DNA from: Epiperipatus broadwayi
Taxonomy: Eukaryota; Onychophora; Udeonychophora; Euonychophora; Peripatidae
Reading direction: 5' to 3'
DNA length: 64,000 nucleotides
Assembly: GCA_028023455.1 (NCBI GenBank)
Contig: JAQFVV010000150.1
Coordinates: forward strand, 2,115,550-2,179,549
Below the pieces are notes generated by a model, which was given only the letters and a program-made list of their open reading frames with translations, was not told the DNA's origin and searched no databases. Positions within the stretch are counted from its first letter, which is position 1. Each line of letters opens with the position of its first letter. Position numbers and translations under genes: made by a program. Below, one piece after another: positions 34,600 through 46,990 of the stretch.

Positions 34600-36492
34600 T
34601 TACTTGTAACCCAATTAAATACTATTTTGGCTATTCTTTTATTATCCATAAACTGCAATCTACCAAACATTTTCAATTTGCTTTTTGCGTCCCTCATATA
34701 AAAACATGACCATCCCATTTTTCCTTGAATTGCCTCTTTTGCTGTCCACACCTCAGCATCTAATGCATGTCTTCCTAATTCCCTTTATACTTTGTCTAAG
34801 CAATCTAATACCCCTTTACTAACACACAATGCATCATTGCCATATGTTAACCCTGCTACTGCCACTCCCTTCCATACAATTCTAGCTACATCATATTTAT
34901 TATATGAAAACACTCTTAATTTCTTTTATCAATCCCTTTCTTTTCTTTGCTTCATTTATCAATTTTTTTTCCCATTCATCCAAGCAATATTTCTTATTAC
35001 TCAAGATGATTCCCAAATAATTATATCTATTCACCACACTTAACTTTATATTCCCCAATAAGAAATCTTTGTCTTCTTATTCACCATCATTATATTTGAT
35101 TTTTCTTCACTAAATTTAATCCCCATATTTTTACCCCCCCCCCTTTGCACATGTTCTCAGCATAACTTCCATACCTTCTCTTCTTTCTGCACACAAAAAG
35201 ACATCATCTGTAAAAAAGATCCGACAATGTATATACTCTCTTGCCACCTATTAACGGTATCTCTATCCCCCTTCCTAGACTTTCTATTGCTCTCTCCATT
35301 TCACTCAAATACAACACAAACAAAATAGGTGACATAGGGCATCCTTGCCTCAGTCCCACCCCATTTTTAACTTTAACTGATTCTATAACCCTAATTGATA
35401 TGTATAGTAATTATTTTCATATAATTTCTTAATAACACCCAGTAAAGCTTCATCCATTCCCAGATTTGCTAAACTTATCCATAATATATTTCTAATCACT
35501 CTATCATATGCCTTCTCTATATCTATAAAACTCATATATAACTGTCTATCTGAATTTCTACTCATATCTATAAGTTGTGTAATTACAAATAAACTATCTC
35601 CTATATGCCTATCTGACCTAAAACCTCCTTGCATTTCCCCCACTACATTATTTTCTTCCATCCATTTTGCAACTCTTCCAGCCACCATATATGAAATTTT
35701 TTTATATAACACTGATGTTACCGCTATTGGTCTATAATTATTTAATTTTCTATGATCCTTACCTTTTCCTTTAAATAATAATCTTACTCTTGTATTACTC
35801 CAACTATCCGGAAAAACTCTCTTCTGTGCCATCTTATTAAAACATAATAGTAACTTTACTTTTGCTCTATGCCCCAAATTCATTACCATCTCTGCTGCCC
35901 ATCCATCTAATCCTCTTGCCTTACCATTTCTCAATTTCTTCCCTGCCTCATTCAGTTCATTTTCTGTAAACCTAATATTCCCATTACTATATGCTTTCAT
36001 ATTTTCTATCCCTCTGTCCTTCACATCTAACATCTTTTCTATATTCATTACATAACTATTCAATATTCTCTCTACTTTTTCTCTAGAGCTACACTCTATT
36101 CCCTCCTCATCCAGTAATACTAACTCTCTCTCTTCTAAATTTCTCCTTTTAATGTAATTCCAAAATTTTTTACTCCCATCTCTTCCACTTTTATTAATAT
36201 CATCCAATAATTTACTATTTAGTTTCATTCTCTCTATATAATTATCTATTTTAACTAACTTCTTCTTTTCTAAGTATTTTTCCCATTTAGCATTATTATC
36301 TTTTTCACTTTCTTTGTTTTTAATAGCACACTTATATTCTCTGCATGCTTTTTTCCTCTCTTTTACACTTTTACTAACTCTCATTTTTCTATTACTTTTA
36401 TTCTTCTGAATATTTTCACCTAAAACCCTATTTGCCACTTTTTCTATTTCATCACACCAGTCATCATACTCATTTCCAACCAACTCTTCCAT
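34600..36492 (-). pseudogene. LINE ORF2 reverse transcriptase domain
   Basis: A 369-codon open stretch (36492-35383) contains a basic linker, KKLRNGKARGLDGWAAEMV (RT0/1), LNNYRPIAVTSVLYKKI (motif 2), GGFRSDRHIGDSLFVI and MSFIDIEKAYDRV (motif A with its Asp). Past 35383 the frame is broken but GLRQGCPMSPILF (motif B) is readable near 35330-35370. A frame-shifted equivalent of F-x-DDVFLCAE (motif C) lies near 35195-35220. The thumb region to 34600 is only patchily readable. The copy is inactive through several shifts and stops. Confidence 0.85.
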
Positions 36493-36495
36493 GGT

Positions 36496-37263
36496 TTATT
36501 CAACTTGTATTTTATACTCTTCTAACTTATTCTTATCATTCACTCTCCATCCACATCTTTCACTATTGTTTCTACTTTTATTTCTATTTTCCATCACATT
36601 ACTAACCATTTCAATTACAACAAAATTATGATCACTATTACATACTCTCTCTTTATTATCAAACACCTTAATTTTCCATACTTTATTCATTCCCTCTTTC
36701 TCTACCAATACATAATCTATTGTGTGGGATATATTATTCCTAGACCATGTATATTGTCACTCATAAATATTGTTTCCAATGATCAAATTTACTCTCTGAC
36801 AAAATTTCTTCAAAAGCTGTCCATTCTTATTGTCTACATCATCAATTTCTTCAATATGCCCATTCATATACATTATTCTCTTCCCCTTTTCTTTAAAACT
36901 CTGTATATCCTTAACTAGGCACTCATATATGCTATTGTTCCATTCCATTATAGTTTGACTATCTCCAGTAGCTATATAAACTATAGCCACCATCCATTCT
37001 TGTTTTTCCAACCTTATTTCAAACCACAAATGTTCTTGGCATTTAACAGTATTTAAATATATTTTTTGATATAACACCCATACCTCCACCCTTTTTTCTT
37101 TCTCTTTTCTATTTATACCCTCCCATACCAAATCTTCCAAAACAGGTTCTTCTTCTTCTCTTAGATGTGTTTCCACTACTGCTAATACCTCAAGATCTTC
37201 ATTTTCAATTGCTTTGTTTAATTCCTGCCACTTTTCTGGTCTCCTACCACCTTGCATATTCAA
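36496..37263 (-). pseudogene. LINE ORF2 apurinic-endonuclease-like domain
   Basis: The segment starts NMQGGRRPEKWQELNKAIEN and continues DLEVLAVVETHL, which holds the catalytic Glu of the APE fold. MNGHIEEIDD stands where the family has GDFNGHI. YTWSRNNISHTIDYVLV corresponds to the Y-T-W...ID-Y-V block, and SDHNFVVIEM is the C-terminal SDH motif. A stop lies near 36757 and the frame breaks again at 36495. Other losses are visible in the central part (EEWNNSIYECLVKD region intact, catalytic Asp/Asn block altered). In life it would nick the target DNA. Confidence 0.82.
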
Positions 37264-37329
37264 ATACCCAATTTTAACAATTTTTTCTTTCCTAACTACT
37301 CTTTTATAAAAAAAAAAATTCTTTCTTCT

Positions 37330-38443
37330 CCATTATGCTTACAAATAACTTGCTTGCCATTAATTTTACAGACCCATTCCCTCTCCATGTCTACATTTAT
37401 ATCTAAATCAACTGCCCTTTGTTTAATCCTTACATCCCATCCATTCTTCTTTTTAATAACATTACAATTTAAAATCCCACTCCCCTTTACAAGTTTCCCA
37501 AACTATATTCTTTATAAATCAGACTCTCTAAAACTGCACTTCCTTGTTTCCCTAAGTACAACCCATCTTTATCAAATAACTACCTCTTCCCAATAAAAAA
37601 ATCCCACACCTCCACAAATGTAACATCATTTCTCTCACACAATTCTTTCAATCTCTCAATTATAGAACATGCCCTATCTATCATATACCTTTTATCAAAT
37701 CTTGGTAATAATCCAACTATTCCTACTCTTCCTTTAACTATTCTCAAATTCCTAATCAGTTCTGTGTACTCACCCATTACTCTCTCTGATGACTCTGATA
37801 AATTATTAGTCCCTACCATAACATATACATCCCTATTCCCTTTCTTCTTTACTTTATATGTAAAAATCCCTAATTTTAGCTCCTGGCAAACATACTCTTA
37901 CATACATGTTTATATTACATACCTGTTTCTATTTTCCCTTGCAATTATATCTCCACATTCTATTATTAATGAATCCCCTATCAATACTGTCTCATGGTCT
38001 ACTTTCTCTGCTTCATTCACAACCTTCTCTACCACCTTCTGGACTTCCTCATCTACTTCTTCCTTATTATTCCTATTCAATAATTCCTTTATCTGCTCAC
38101 ACTTCATCTCTAACGATTTTAATTTTTCTTCTACATCCTTTACCTCTTCCTCTATCTTACTTATTCTTTGGCCAACCATCTCCAATGCACTACTTATTTT
38201 TCCATCCATATCTCTTGTCACTCCGCTACCAACACACTCTATCCTGTCTTCCTCAACTATGTTTTGTTCCATTTCTCCAGACTTCCTGCCTTCTTCAACT
38301 ACATTTTGCTTCATTCCTCCTGACTTTCTCTTTATGCTATCTACACTTTGAAACCACTTTTTCACCTCTTTTATCACATTCACACACTGTCTATATAACC
38401 AATATTTAGCACCCCCATGCGGATAAAATGTGCATTTGTGCAA
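37330..38443 (-). pseudogene. LINE ORF1: coiled coil plus SGNH-hydrolase-like (esterase) domain
   Basis: The frame from 38443 starts MHKCTFYPHGGAKYWLY, then a charged, heptad-like stretch rich in E and K (DGKISSALEMVGQRISKIEE region), consistent with a coiled coil. The esterase domain follows: IGDSLI holds the nucleophile Ser of the GDS motif and GTNNLSES the oxyanion block. The third block, normally DGxHL, reads DGLYL here, so the catalytic His is lost. Two in-frame stops interrupt the frame near 37910 and 37898, and another lies after FFIGKR at 37580. Such ORF1 proteins bind and remodel RNA in CR1-like LINEs; this copy cannot make an intact one. Confidence 0.75.
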
Positions 38444-39580
38444 GTTAAATTCTAGTGTCCCAATCCTATGAAATAAATTTTGTAAATTAAAACAAAATAA
38501 ATTATATAAAATTTTACTTATATAAGATACAGAAACATTAAAAAAATTATAATTATTTACATTATTTACAGTTTTAACTTTTTTTTACATATAAACTCTT
38601 CTGGCTTTGATGGCCACAAAATAACTTGATAAATAGTGGTGATATGATTCTGAAAATTTGCATTCAGATTTTTCTATCAGAAAATCTTTATTAACTTACC
38701 TGACTAATAGAATTTACAACTAATTATTACATTCATAATTTTTGGCCAAATGTGTGGATTGTTATCATTAAAATGTTATTTGTAATTTCATTTGGGAAGA
38801 TTGATAAACATAATTATAAATCTATTTACTTCTGTTTGCAAATAGAAAAGAAAATAATCACAGGACACCATGGCACAATAACAAGAGGAGTTATTTAACA
38901 TTAGTTTAATATAATCAATTAATTATATATTCAATAATATATATATATGTATATATATATGGAATTGAATTATACACATACATGACACGGATACTAATAT
39001 ACATATAACTATCATATGTAATTTTACATCTAATTTACCTACCTTTACAATATATATGGCTTTATTTTAGGCTTACTAAAACAAAGTTGGAGTGACTTGT
39101 AATAGAGACCCAATATATCTCATTATCTAAAGCTAGGATGTCATTTGTCTAGGTTACATCATTTGATGGTGTCTTCTGCTGCTTCACTTTTGATGTCTGA
39201 ACAATCTTGCAGCATCATCCCCATCACAAGGAGAAAATATGATTTTTTGTCTTCTTTGTTCCTTATATATCAGCTTGTCTCTATTATTTTTTTTTGTAAT
39301 ACAGTAGGTATAACAAGGTTGATATAACTCTTAGATTTCATTGGCCATAATTAGATCTACTTAACCAGCATGTTAATTAGTTTGTTAAAAATAGTTCATT
39401 GGTTTCAAAACCTTAATAGTTATTTTTATTTTAATTCAAAATCTTTCATGCATAATTTGTTTTCATTTTGTATTAATAAAGTTAACTTTTATTATATTTT
39501 TTGAATAAAATATTTGCAGTATTTTATTTTTTATGCTTTTCTTTGCTATTTTATCATTGTATATACTATACTTTATTAAT

Positions 39581-39767
39581 AAATTATTATTTTTTGGGTT
39601 AAACCATGTGTTATTTTCCATTACATACTGATATTTCGACTAACTAGCATCTGCCATTGTGTAGGTTAGCTTTCAAAAGTTAACCTTGACAATGGCAGAT
39701 GCTAGTTCATCGAAATATCAGTATGTAATGGAAAATAACACATGATTTAACCCAAAAAATAGTAATT
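39581..39767. repeat. Long inverted repeat, arms about 85-88 bp
   Basis: TTTTTGGGTTAAACCATGTG and CATACTGATATTTCGA on the left are mirrored by TCGAAATATCAGTATG and CATGATTTAACCCAAAAAAT on the right. The arms are nearly identical and the centre is near 39674. No coding or ribozyme core was found. Confidence 0.85.
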
Positions 39768-41034
39768 TATTTATATCATACAACCGTGAAAACATTAAAT
39801 ATAATATTATTATACTTTATTAAATATATATTAAACAGTCCAACATTTTAATTTTTCATGGTTAATTATTTATTAAATTAAATTTTTAGAAGCTGTTTAT
39901 ATGCATTTGCAATTATTTTGTTTAATGTTATGATATGTTGTGAAGTTATAAAAAAACATCAAACACTTTGTTTCACTTTTCCAATAGTGCAACCATTTAG
40001 AAAATAATATTGATATAATGAAGTTTATTAAGAAATGAACATTTTGATACATAATTTTTTTTTATTATTATGTGTTTTTTTTTACTATTTCTGTTTTTCT
40101 TAAATATGAATAGCTTGCAATTAAAAACAATAATTTCAAATATATTTGGACAAAATTATGGATCATTTATTAGTTTCTAACTAAATTACAAATTCCATGA
40201 TGGTCCAATCCAAGGAAAAACAGATTGGTAGAACATGTAAAAAAAAAAAGGCAATATCGGTATTACAAAAAATATTCAAGACAGCACTGGAATTGATACC
40301 AGGATCCATATTCTACATCCTGGAACTCTACCACTTTATATATACCATAAACACTATAGTGGAATCTATAAAATATGAATAAAAAATGTAATTATCTATT
40401 ATATGACTGCTGTCCAACTTGCTGCAGAATTACCACATTTATTATGAAACAATATTTTTAAAATAATTTTATTTTTCAATAAATTACTAATAGTAATGTA
40501 TCATTTTATATAAATTACGATATTTAAATAAAAGTTATTTCCTTGAAAGGGATCAATTATTACAGTAGTTTTCATAGTGATAACAAAACTTCTGGATAGT
40601 CCACACTAAAATATCAATATGGACTGATCAATTTGGCACACTGGTAATGTGTATTATATGTGGTATATTTTGAACAATTTTGTCACAAGACTAAGTAAAA
40701 AGGTAGTCATCTCATATTTAAATAAAAAATATTCACAATTGTAATGTGCCACCTTCCCATGATCAGTCAACTTTGTTCAGTGCAGATCCTGCATACTTGC
40801 ATATAGTGATCCTGACAATTTAACATCTATTACCTGTCAATCTTGCTAGGTCTACGTCTCCATTCTTCTATTTGCATCGAATAGAATATAAAGTACAAAA
40901 GATTTTTAATTGCAATTATTAACAGATATTAATTATATAGAATATATATATATATATATATATATGTCCACAGATGGCGTCCTACCAAAAACACATAGCA
41001 AGTTTTTTAACTTGCATTTTTGTTTATCATATAT
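39768..41034. other. A+T-rich stretch, nothing recognised
   Basis: The 61-codon frame at 40197-40382 has no family resemblance I can see. 38446-39580 is similarly empty. Confidence 0.5.
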
Positions 41035-41144
41035 ATATATATGAAAACCAGGCACTCTTCACAAACCTGGGAGCTTAATTGTAAGTATAGAGGATTTGAA
41101 CTCAGATTTTCAAGCACCCTTCAACTATCCACACTATCTCATAT
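41035..41144 (-). repeat. Family A end fragment
   Basis: CAGGCACTCTTCACAAACCT, GGATTTGAACTCAG and CTATCCACACTATCTCATA match the 3' part of the 46.5-kb minus copy. Confidence 0.7.
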
Positions 41145-41815
41145 ATATATATCATTAAAAACCAATCAACACTTAAACAATCCCAATATTAACAACAATC
41201 TCAAACTATCATCATGGCTATCTCATTTTAACAATAAAGATGAAATTCTATTTTTATTTATACAAACACTAAAGATTGCAACTTAACTACAGAGATAGAA
41301 ATGATTGATACAAAGATTAAATAAACTTCCTTTAACATGTAAATATAACCTCTTCTGAATGGATACTAATAGTCAACATTACAAATTGCAATTATAATTT
41401 TCAAATTGCACCCAAAGTATTATTTAAATAATAAATGTAATAATGCTCAATGCTAAATAGATTTGTAAGTAATCATTAAAAACCAGTCAATACTTAGACA
41501 ATCCCAATATCAATAACAACTAACAATCTGAACCTATTGTCAAGGCAACCTCCTTTTAACAATAAAGAAGGAATTCCACTTTTATTTATGGTTCAATATA
41601 TTTATATAGATACTAAAGATTGCAACTTAACCACAGAGATTGAAATTATTTATACAAAGAAGTTTAAACAAACCTCCTTAAACAGATAAATATGACCTGT
41701 TCTGAACGCAGACTAATAAATAGTCAATAATAATATTTCAAACTACAATTATAATTTTCAAATTGCACCCAAAGTATTACTTAAATATTGAGGTTATTTA
41801 ATATATTTATAAAAA
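41145..41815 (-). repeat. Tandem ~328-bp repeat, two units, reverse of the 1.6-kb locus
   Basis: ATCATTAAAAACCAATCAAC recurs about 318-328 bp later as ATCATTAAAAACCAGTCAAT, and TTTTAACAATAAAG occurs at 41226 and 41554. A fragment of the unit also lies at 43030-43070 (TTTGTAAGTAATCATTAAA). Confidence 0.82.
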
Positions 41816-42054
41816 AACTGAAATGTGAATAACTCCATGGGTTTGTTGTTTAATTTTAAAAAATCAGATATATTAATCTATGAGTTTTGAAGTTTATATC
41901 TGTGCTAGAGACAATCTCTAGTTTAGTAGATGATTAATAATAGTCACTACTATATTTATCTAAAGTGGATGGTGTCAAAGATATAGGTTAAGTTAATTTG
42001 ATACTTGTAATTCAAAATATAATTATTTAATATACATAAATATTTTTCATATAA

Positions 42055-42140
42055 TAAAGATATAAGTGAGAGATAGCGACCTGGACCATCTGATGAGCGT
42101 TGGTTCAGAACAAAATGTATATTGGGGATCAGTTGTCTTT
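42055..42140 (+). repeat. Family A core fragment
   Basis: GACCTGGACCATCTGATGAG then CGTTGGTTCAGAACAAAATG match the family A core, with GAAA changed. Confidence 0.65.
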
Positions 42141-42224
42141 TATTGTATCTTTATTTATATGAATTTAAAAGAATATGTGGCAATATTGAAGTTTTTTAAT
42201 ATATTTATAAAATATTACTTAAAG

Positions 42225-43020
42225 AATAATACTTTTAAGACAGATTTAACCTGTATCAAATGTACCTTAAAATTTATAATAGTCAAACAATATCTTTATT
42301 TCGCCAATAGAGGGACCTCTCAAACCATGACATAAGATAGTGATTAAGAGTGGCCGTCTTATCTTTAACCTAACTTTCCACTTACATAGGCCAATCTGAA
42401 GCATCTTGATTTGGGAGTGTGAAGCTGTTGTTTTCTCCACTGTTTAAATCTGCCATTTCCTATACAAATTAACATTTGTAAAATCTTTGCAATTTACAAT
42501 GAGTTAATATTACGATGGTTATGACAGAAATATATAAACTATTGTAAAGTTGTAATTATTTATTAAGCACACAGAAAGTGTATGTAAATACTTTTAAGAT
42601 AGGCTTTAACCTGTATCAAATGTGCCTTGAAATTTATAATAGTCAAGCAATAACAATAGTTTATATATTTCCAGCATAAAGATCGTAATATTAACTCTTT
42701 GTAAATTGCAAGATTTTGTGAATGCTAATTTGTATAGAAAATAGTGGACTTAAATATTGGAGAGAACAACTGCTTCATGCTCCAAAATCAAGATGTTTCA
42801 GATTGGCCTATATAAGTGGAAAGTTATATTAAAGATAAGATGGCCACTCTTATCTTTAAAAGTCACTATCTTGTGTCATGTTTGAGAGTATACCTCTATC
42901 AGCAAAATGAAAATATTGCTTGACAATTATAAGTTTCAAGGCACATTCGATACAGGTTAAAGCTTGTCTTAAAAGTATTTACATATACTTCCTGTGCACT
43001 TAATGAATAATTACAACTTT
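42225..43020. repeat. Complex inverted and circularly permuted repeat element
   Basis: A left part (42225-42650) and right part (42655-43020) are inverted copies. The left part also repeats its own start: CTTTAACCTGTATCAAATGT occurs at about 42248 and again at about 42605. Between them lies AAAGTTGTAATTATTTATTA, the reverse of the right end. The left side therefore reads as more than one unit of about 360 bp head to tail. Confidence 0.75.
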
Positions 43021-43384
43021 AAGTAATAATTTTATAATGCTGAAGGCTAAATGGGTTTGTAAGTAATCATTAAATATATATATATATATCATGAATGTGT
43101 GCCTTAAAAAGAATAAAAAAGCAGATTTTTAGAACTTTAATCGACTTTAAAATTAATTCTAAGAATTGTATTGCAACTTCAGTTTCTTTTTATTATGTTC
43201 CAGAAATTTAAAATATTGCATGTTTTTAATGAGTCTTTGAATTTTTTTTAAATTCTAACTTTAAAATGCTATTCAGGACAACAGTTCTGCCATAACTTAT
43301 CTACAGCTTTTATTTATTAATTTATATATCAATATTTTGAAAATTATAAAATTAATTGACTAAAATGCTAAGTAATAACTGAAA

Positions 43385-43965
43385 CACACAGGCTTATTAT
43401 ACATCTGTGTCTATATATGTAATATATAGGGTATATGAGCACAGACTTTTACATGACCCACCACTCTCCACACTATCTCATAACACTGATACACTTGAAC
43501 ACATATATGTTGAAAAGATAAATAATCCCCAATATACGTATTTCATGCTAAACCAGAAATCATCAGTTGGTCCAGATTACCATCTCTACACATATGTGCT
43601 ATAAGTACTCAGATATATATTAAGATAGACAAACCTCATACTTTAATGGACGGGATTCAATCTATTCCACACTCCAACTCTTTAACCGTCCGTCCAATTG
43701 AGTTGGAGTGTGGAATAGATTGAAGCCGGTCCATTAAAGTATGAGGTTTGTCTATCGTAATATATATCTGAGTACTTATGACATATATGTGTAGAGATGG
43801 TAATCTGGACCAACTGATGATTGCTGGTTTAGCATGAAATACATGTATTGGTGATTATTTATCTTTTCAACATATAAGTGTTCAAGTGTATCAGTGTTAT
43901 GAGATAGTGTGGAGAGTAGTGGGTCATGTGAAAGTCTGTGCTCATATATCCTATATATTAAAATG
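43385..43965. repeat. Inverted pair of family A copies joined by their upstream segments
   Basis: A minus-strand copy (43385-43640) and plus-strand copy (43735-43965) meet at a palindromic centre near 43690 (TCCACACTCCAACTC / GAGTTGGAGTGTGGA). Hammerhead-like core words occur in both: CTGATGA at 43814-43820 and GAAA at 43836-43839 in the plus copy. Confidence 0.85.
43800..43905 (+). ncRNA. Hammerhead-like core of family A (best-preserved example)
   Basis: CTGATGA (43814-43820), a stem TGC/GCA with loop TGGTTTA, then GAAA (43836-43839). A long helix III can form between ATACAT and GTGTAT, placing a candidate cleavage triplet TATC at 43892. Helix I is poor: ACCA can pair with TGGT of the consensus only with unpaired bases next to the core. 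This makes it a candidate, not a clear ribozyme. Confidence 0.4.
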
Positions 43966-44519
43966 CTAAGTGTAGAATTATTTGGTTCCAATGCTTTAGA
44001 AGATGAAATGTTTATGAAATTCAGACTCAAGTATACTTTGGCTGAGCTCTATATCTCAAACATTATTGCCAATTAAATTGACAAAAAGCAGCCAAACAAT
44101 TATTAGAAAAATCACAATTAATATACATCCTTTGTGGATCATGCAATAATACATTATGTATTTTCTTTTTAAAAAATAAAAGAATTTTTAAAATAAGACA
44201 TTGCAGAACAAAGGTCTCTCTAATGGGTCTATAACAGAGAAATGATGAAGAAGAGGTTTAGGTCTGCTAATTGCTAAATTGTAAGTTTGAATAATTTTCA
44301 TCTTTATTTTAATCTTTATTTAAAAGTTTTAGTTGTTTATTTATTGATCAATAATAAATGTTTAAGTAATTTAAATAAGAGTCAATTCTATTAGAATAAG
44401 AAAAAAAAATGTAATTTTTTTTTTTCAGATTTACCAACTAAAATTAGAACTAATATTCTAACTCTGTAATACAGCCCATCTCTATATATTTTATAATAAC
44501 AATAACAACAACAACAACA

Positions 44520-44585
<66 letters not shown>

Positions 44586-46524
44586 TTGTGTATTAATGTA
44601 AATATTTCTTGTACAGAGAAAAAAAATTCAAAATATTTATCAATTAAATCCTTAAATTTGTCTTAGTGCAGAATCTCTTTCAAAAGAAAAATATTTTAGA
44701 ATAATCCTACATTAGATGTTAGATGGACTTCCGGAAATAATTTAACGGTTCTTTTACACATCTACTGTGTTCTCATTCATTGCTGAATTTGTACTATTAA
44801 TAAACCTTGCCTTTTTACTATTAGTTTTCTATCATCCCATTTAACACAAACTATCTTTATATTTTTGAATTCAAAAACATGTCTATAAACGTTTTCATGT
44901 TCAAGAAACACAGATCAACATTGTAAGACCCTTTTTGGTTTCACATATATATGTCACTTTATTCTTGTATTAATGTTTGCTTTTGATCATTCACTGTAAA
45001 CATATAGGCAATCTTATTCTTGGCATATAATCATTGATACAATTTGCTGGAATTCTTTGGATCATTTATATCTTTATTGTTACTTATTAATGAATTCAAA
45101 GTAAGAGGCTAAGTAAAATTAATATCATATATCTATATTCTTACTAAAAGTATATATAAAAAAGTGGACCAACATTTTTTCTTTTTCATTATTGCTACTG
45201 TTTTGTTCATTCTTAAATTTTTTAACTGCTTAAATAAGATGTTTATTGTATTCATATGATATTGCATTTGCAATATAATATTTTTTTTATCAATCTCAAA
45301 TTTGCATAAATTCTGATCATAATATAACAACGTTTTAAATCCAGCATTACTTTTATAACATGTGCAACTATTTAAACAAGATAAAGGATCACATATACCT
45401 ATCTATGTAACAGAGTTAAAAATAATCATATGTCGTTCTTTGTGGTTTTCGATCATCAAAGAGCCTGTGATCATGTTCTCATGAATATAAAGATATTTTG
45501 TAGTGAACAGGCTGATGGAAATGGAAATTTTAAAAAGGCATAGTTTATTAATAGAGAAAATTTATAAACCAAAAATTTAATTGTGTTCAATCAAGTATAG
45601 TTTGAAGTATCTGCAAGTACATTTAAATTCTTTCCTGCTACGCAGCTAATACAAAGGATTTATTATTCCAATATTTGCCTCTGCATTGAAAATTAATTTG
45701 AAGTTTTAATTAATCAAGTATTTGAAAAATTTCAGGATGGCTCTGCATGAATGCATAAATTATTACATATAATTATAGGTATATTTATAACATGACCAGA
45801 TTAAGTGTACTTTAAAAGATAAGAGAGTAGATAAGAATAATGAAAAATAGTAAGATTCCCCCAAAAATAATATAAAAATTATTTAAAGCAAGGTCTATTT
45901 TTTTTTACGAAAGAAAATTAATATTATTTTTTTAACATTGAAATTTCTCATAAATGCTTTTATACAGACAACAGTTTTTTATTAGTTTTTGTTTTGTCTA
46001 AAAATTAGTCGTAGCAGAATACTTTTATAGAATTGTCAGAACCCAACCTTGACTTGACTGCAACTAATAGTAAAATAATATTTTTAAAATATATATATAT
46101 TGCAAAATAAATATTATGATTATTTTGAAAGTATTTACTGCTTTTCTTTAATTAGACAAAGAAGCCGTATTTTCCGTTTCTCCTTTTTGTAAAAAAAAAT
46201 ATATATATATATAATTCATGACAAATTACTGTTAACATGCTAGTATAATTTTGTTAAGATTTTCAACTTTTTTTGATTAATTATTTGCTTATCAACATTA
46301 ATTTTATTTTAATTTATATTCATAGCATGCTGTAAGTGTTAATTCAGTGTTTGTAAAAAAAATGTCACAAACTCTTTTACGTAAAGTTTCGATCCATCTA
46401 GTAAAATTTTAAAAACATTCCGTTAACACATTGGTTATAGGCGTAAAATCTTTTAACAAAATTGATTGAAATTGATTTTACAACAATTATTAACATATTT
46501 TCTCTAAATTAAATATTTGAAATA
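43966..46524. other. A+T-rich stretch with one microsatellite
   Basis: Only the (AAC)n(TTA)n tract stands out. Confidence 0.55.
44498..44585. repeat. (AAC)n followed by (TTA)n microsatellite
   Basis: A run of AAC units passes directly into about 21 TTA units. Confidence 0.95.
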
Positions 46525-46890
46525 CAGGCACTCTTCACATACCTGGAGCCTAATTGTAAATATAGGGGATCTGAACTCAGACTTTCAAGCACCCTTCAAC
46601 TATCCATACTATCTCATACCACTGACACACGTGACCACATACATGTAGAAAAGATAAATAATCACCAATATCAGTATTTCACGCTAAGCCAGTACTCATA
46701 AGTTGGTCCAGATTATTATCTCCCGCATATGTGTATAATCAATCAGTGCTGTGTGGGAGATGATTACATATATTGGTGATTATTTATGTTTCTATATGTA
46801 TATGGTCATGTGTATCAGTGGTATAAGATAGTATGGATAGTTGAAAAGTGTTTGAAAGTCTGAGTTCAAATCCCCTGTATTTCCCTAAAT
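46525..46890. repeat. Inverted pair of family A copies
   Basis: A minus copy (46525-46735) with the end CAGGCACTCTTCACATACCT faces a plus copy (46740-46890) that ends GAGTTCAAATCCCCTGTAT, a B-box-like word. Confidence 0.78.
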
Positions 46891-46904
46891 TAATGTTCTA
46901 TGCC

Positions 46905-46990
46905 GTGAGTGATTTAATGCAGTGGTAGAGTATCAAGCCCTGGAGCATCAAGTCCTGCATCGATACCATTTTTTGGCATTTCCGACGCTA
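46905..46990 (+). other. Possible tRNA-derived SINE remnant
   Basis: TTAATGCAGTGGTAGAGTAT resembles a diverged A-box region and CATCGATACC a weak B box about 45 bp downstream. Local G+C is above the neighbourhood. No tail or target duplication was found. Confidence 0.3.

Larger units (their letters stand above)
33880..38445 (-). mobile_element. Nearly full-length decayed LINE (SGNH-type ORF1 plus APE-RT ORF2)
   Basis: Read on the minus strand: ORF1 (38443 to about 37330), endonuclease (37263-36496), RT (36492 to about 34600), C-terminal domain (34580-33987) and a 3' tail that ends in short repeats of the word ATCACATC near 33880-33895. Two other copies of the same 3' end occur at 15.3 kb and 32 kb. 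A terminal array of short repeats rather than poly(A), together with an esterase-like ORF1, suits the CR1/L2 group of LINEs; the exact clade is inference. Confidence 0.85.

Noticed and set aside
37252-38409. Long plus-strand open frames (114, 195 and 167 codons)
   Set aside because: Antisense shadows of the minus-strand LINE ORF1.
40197-40382. 61-codon frame
   Set aside because: Length is near chance expectation and no motif, splice context or family resemblance was seen.
42855-42900. CTGATAGAGG...CTCTCAAAC on the minus strand of the 42-kb element looks hammerhead-like
   Set aside because: The first core strand lacks the GA of CUGANGA and the second reads CAAA, and the other copies (42310, 56090) do not restore them.
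43776-44030. 84-codon minus-strand frame similar to frames at 43407 and 26759
   Set aside because: All are translations of family A repeat copies.
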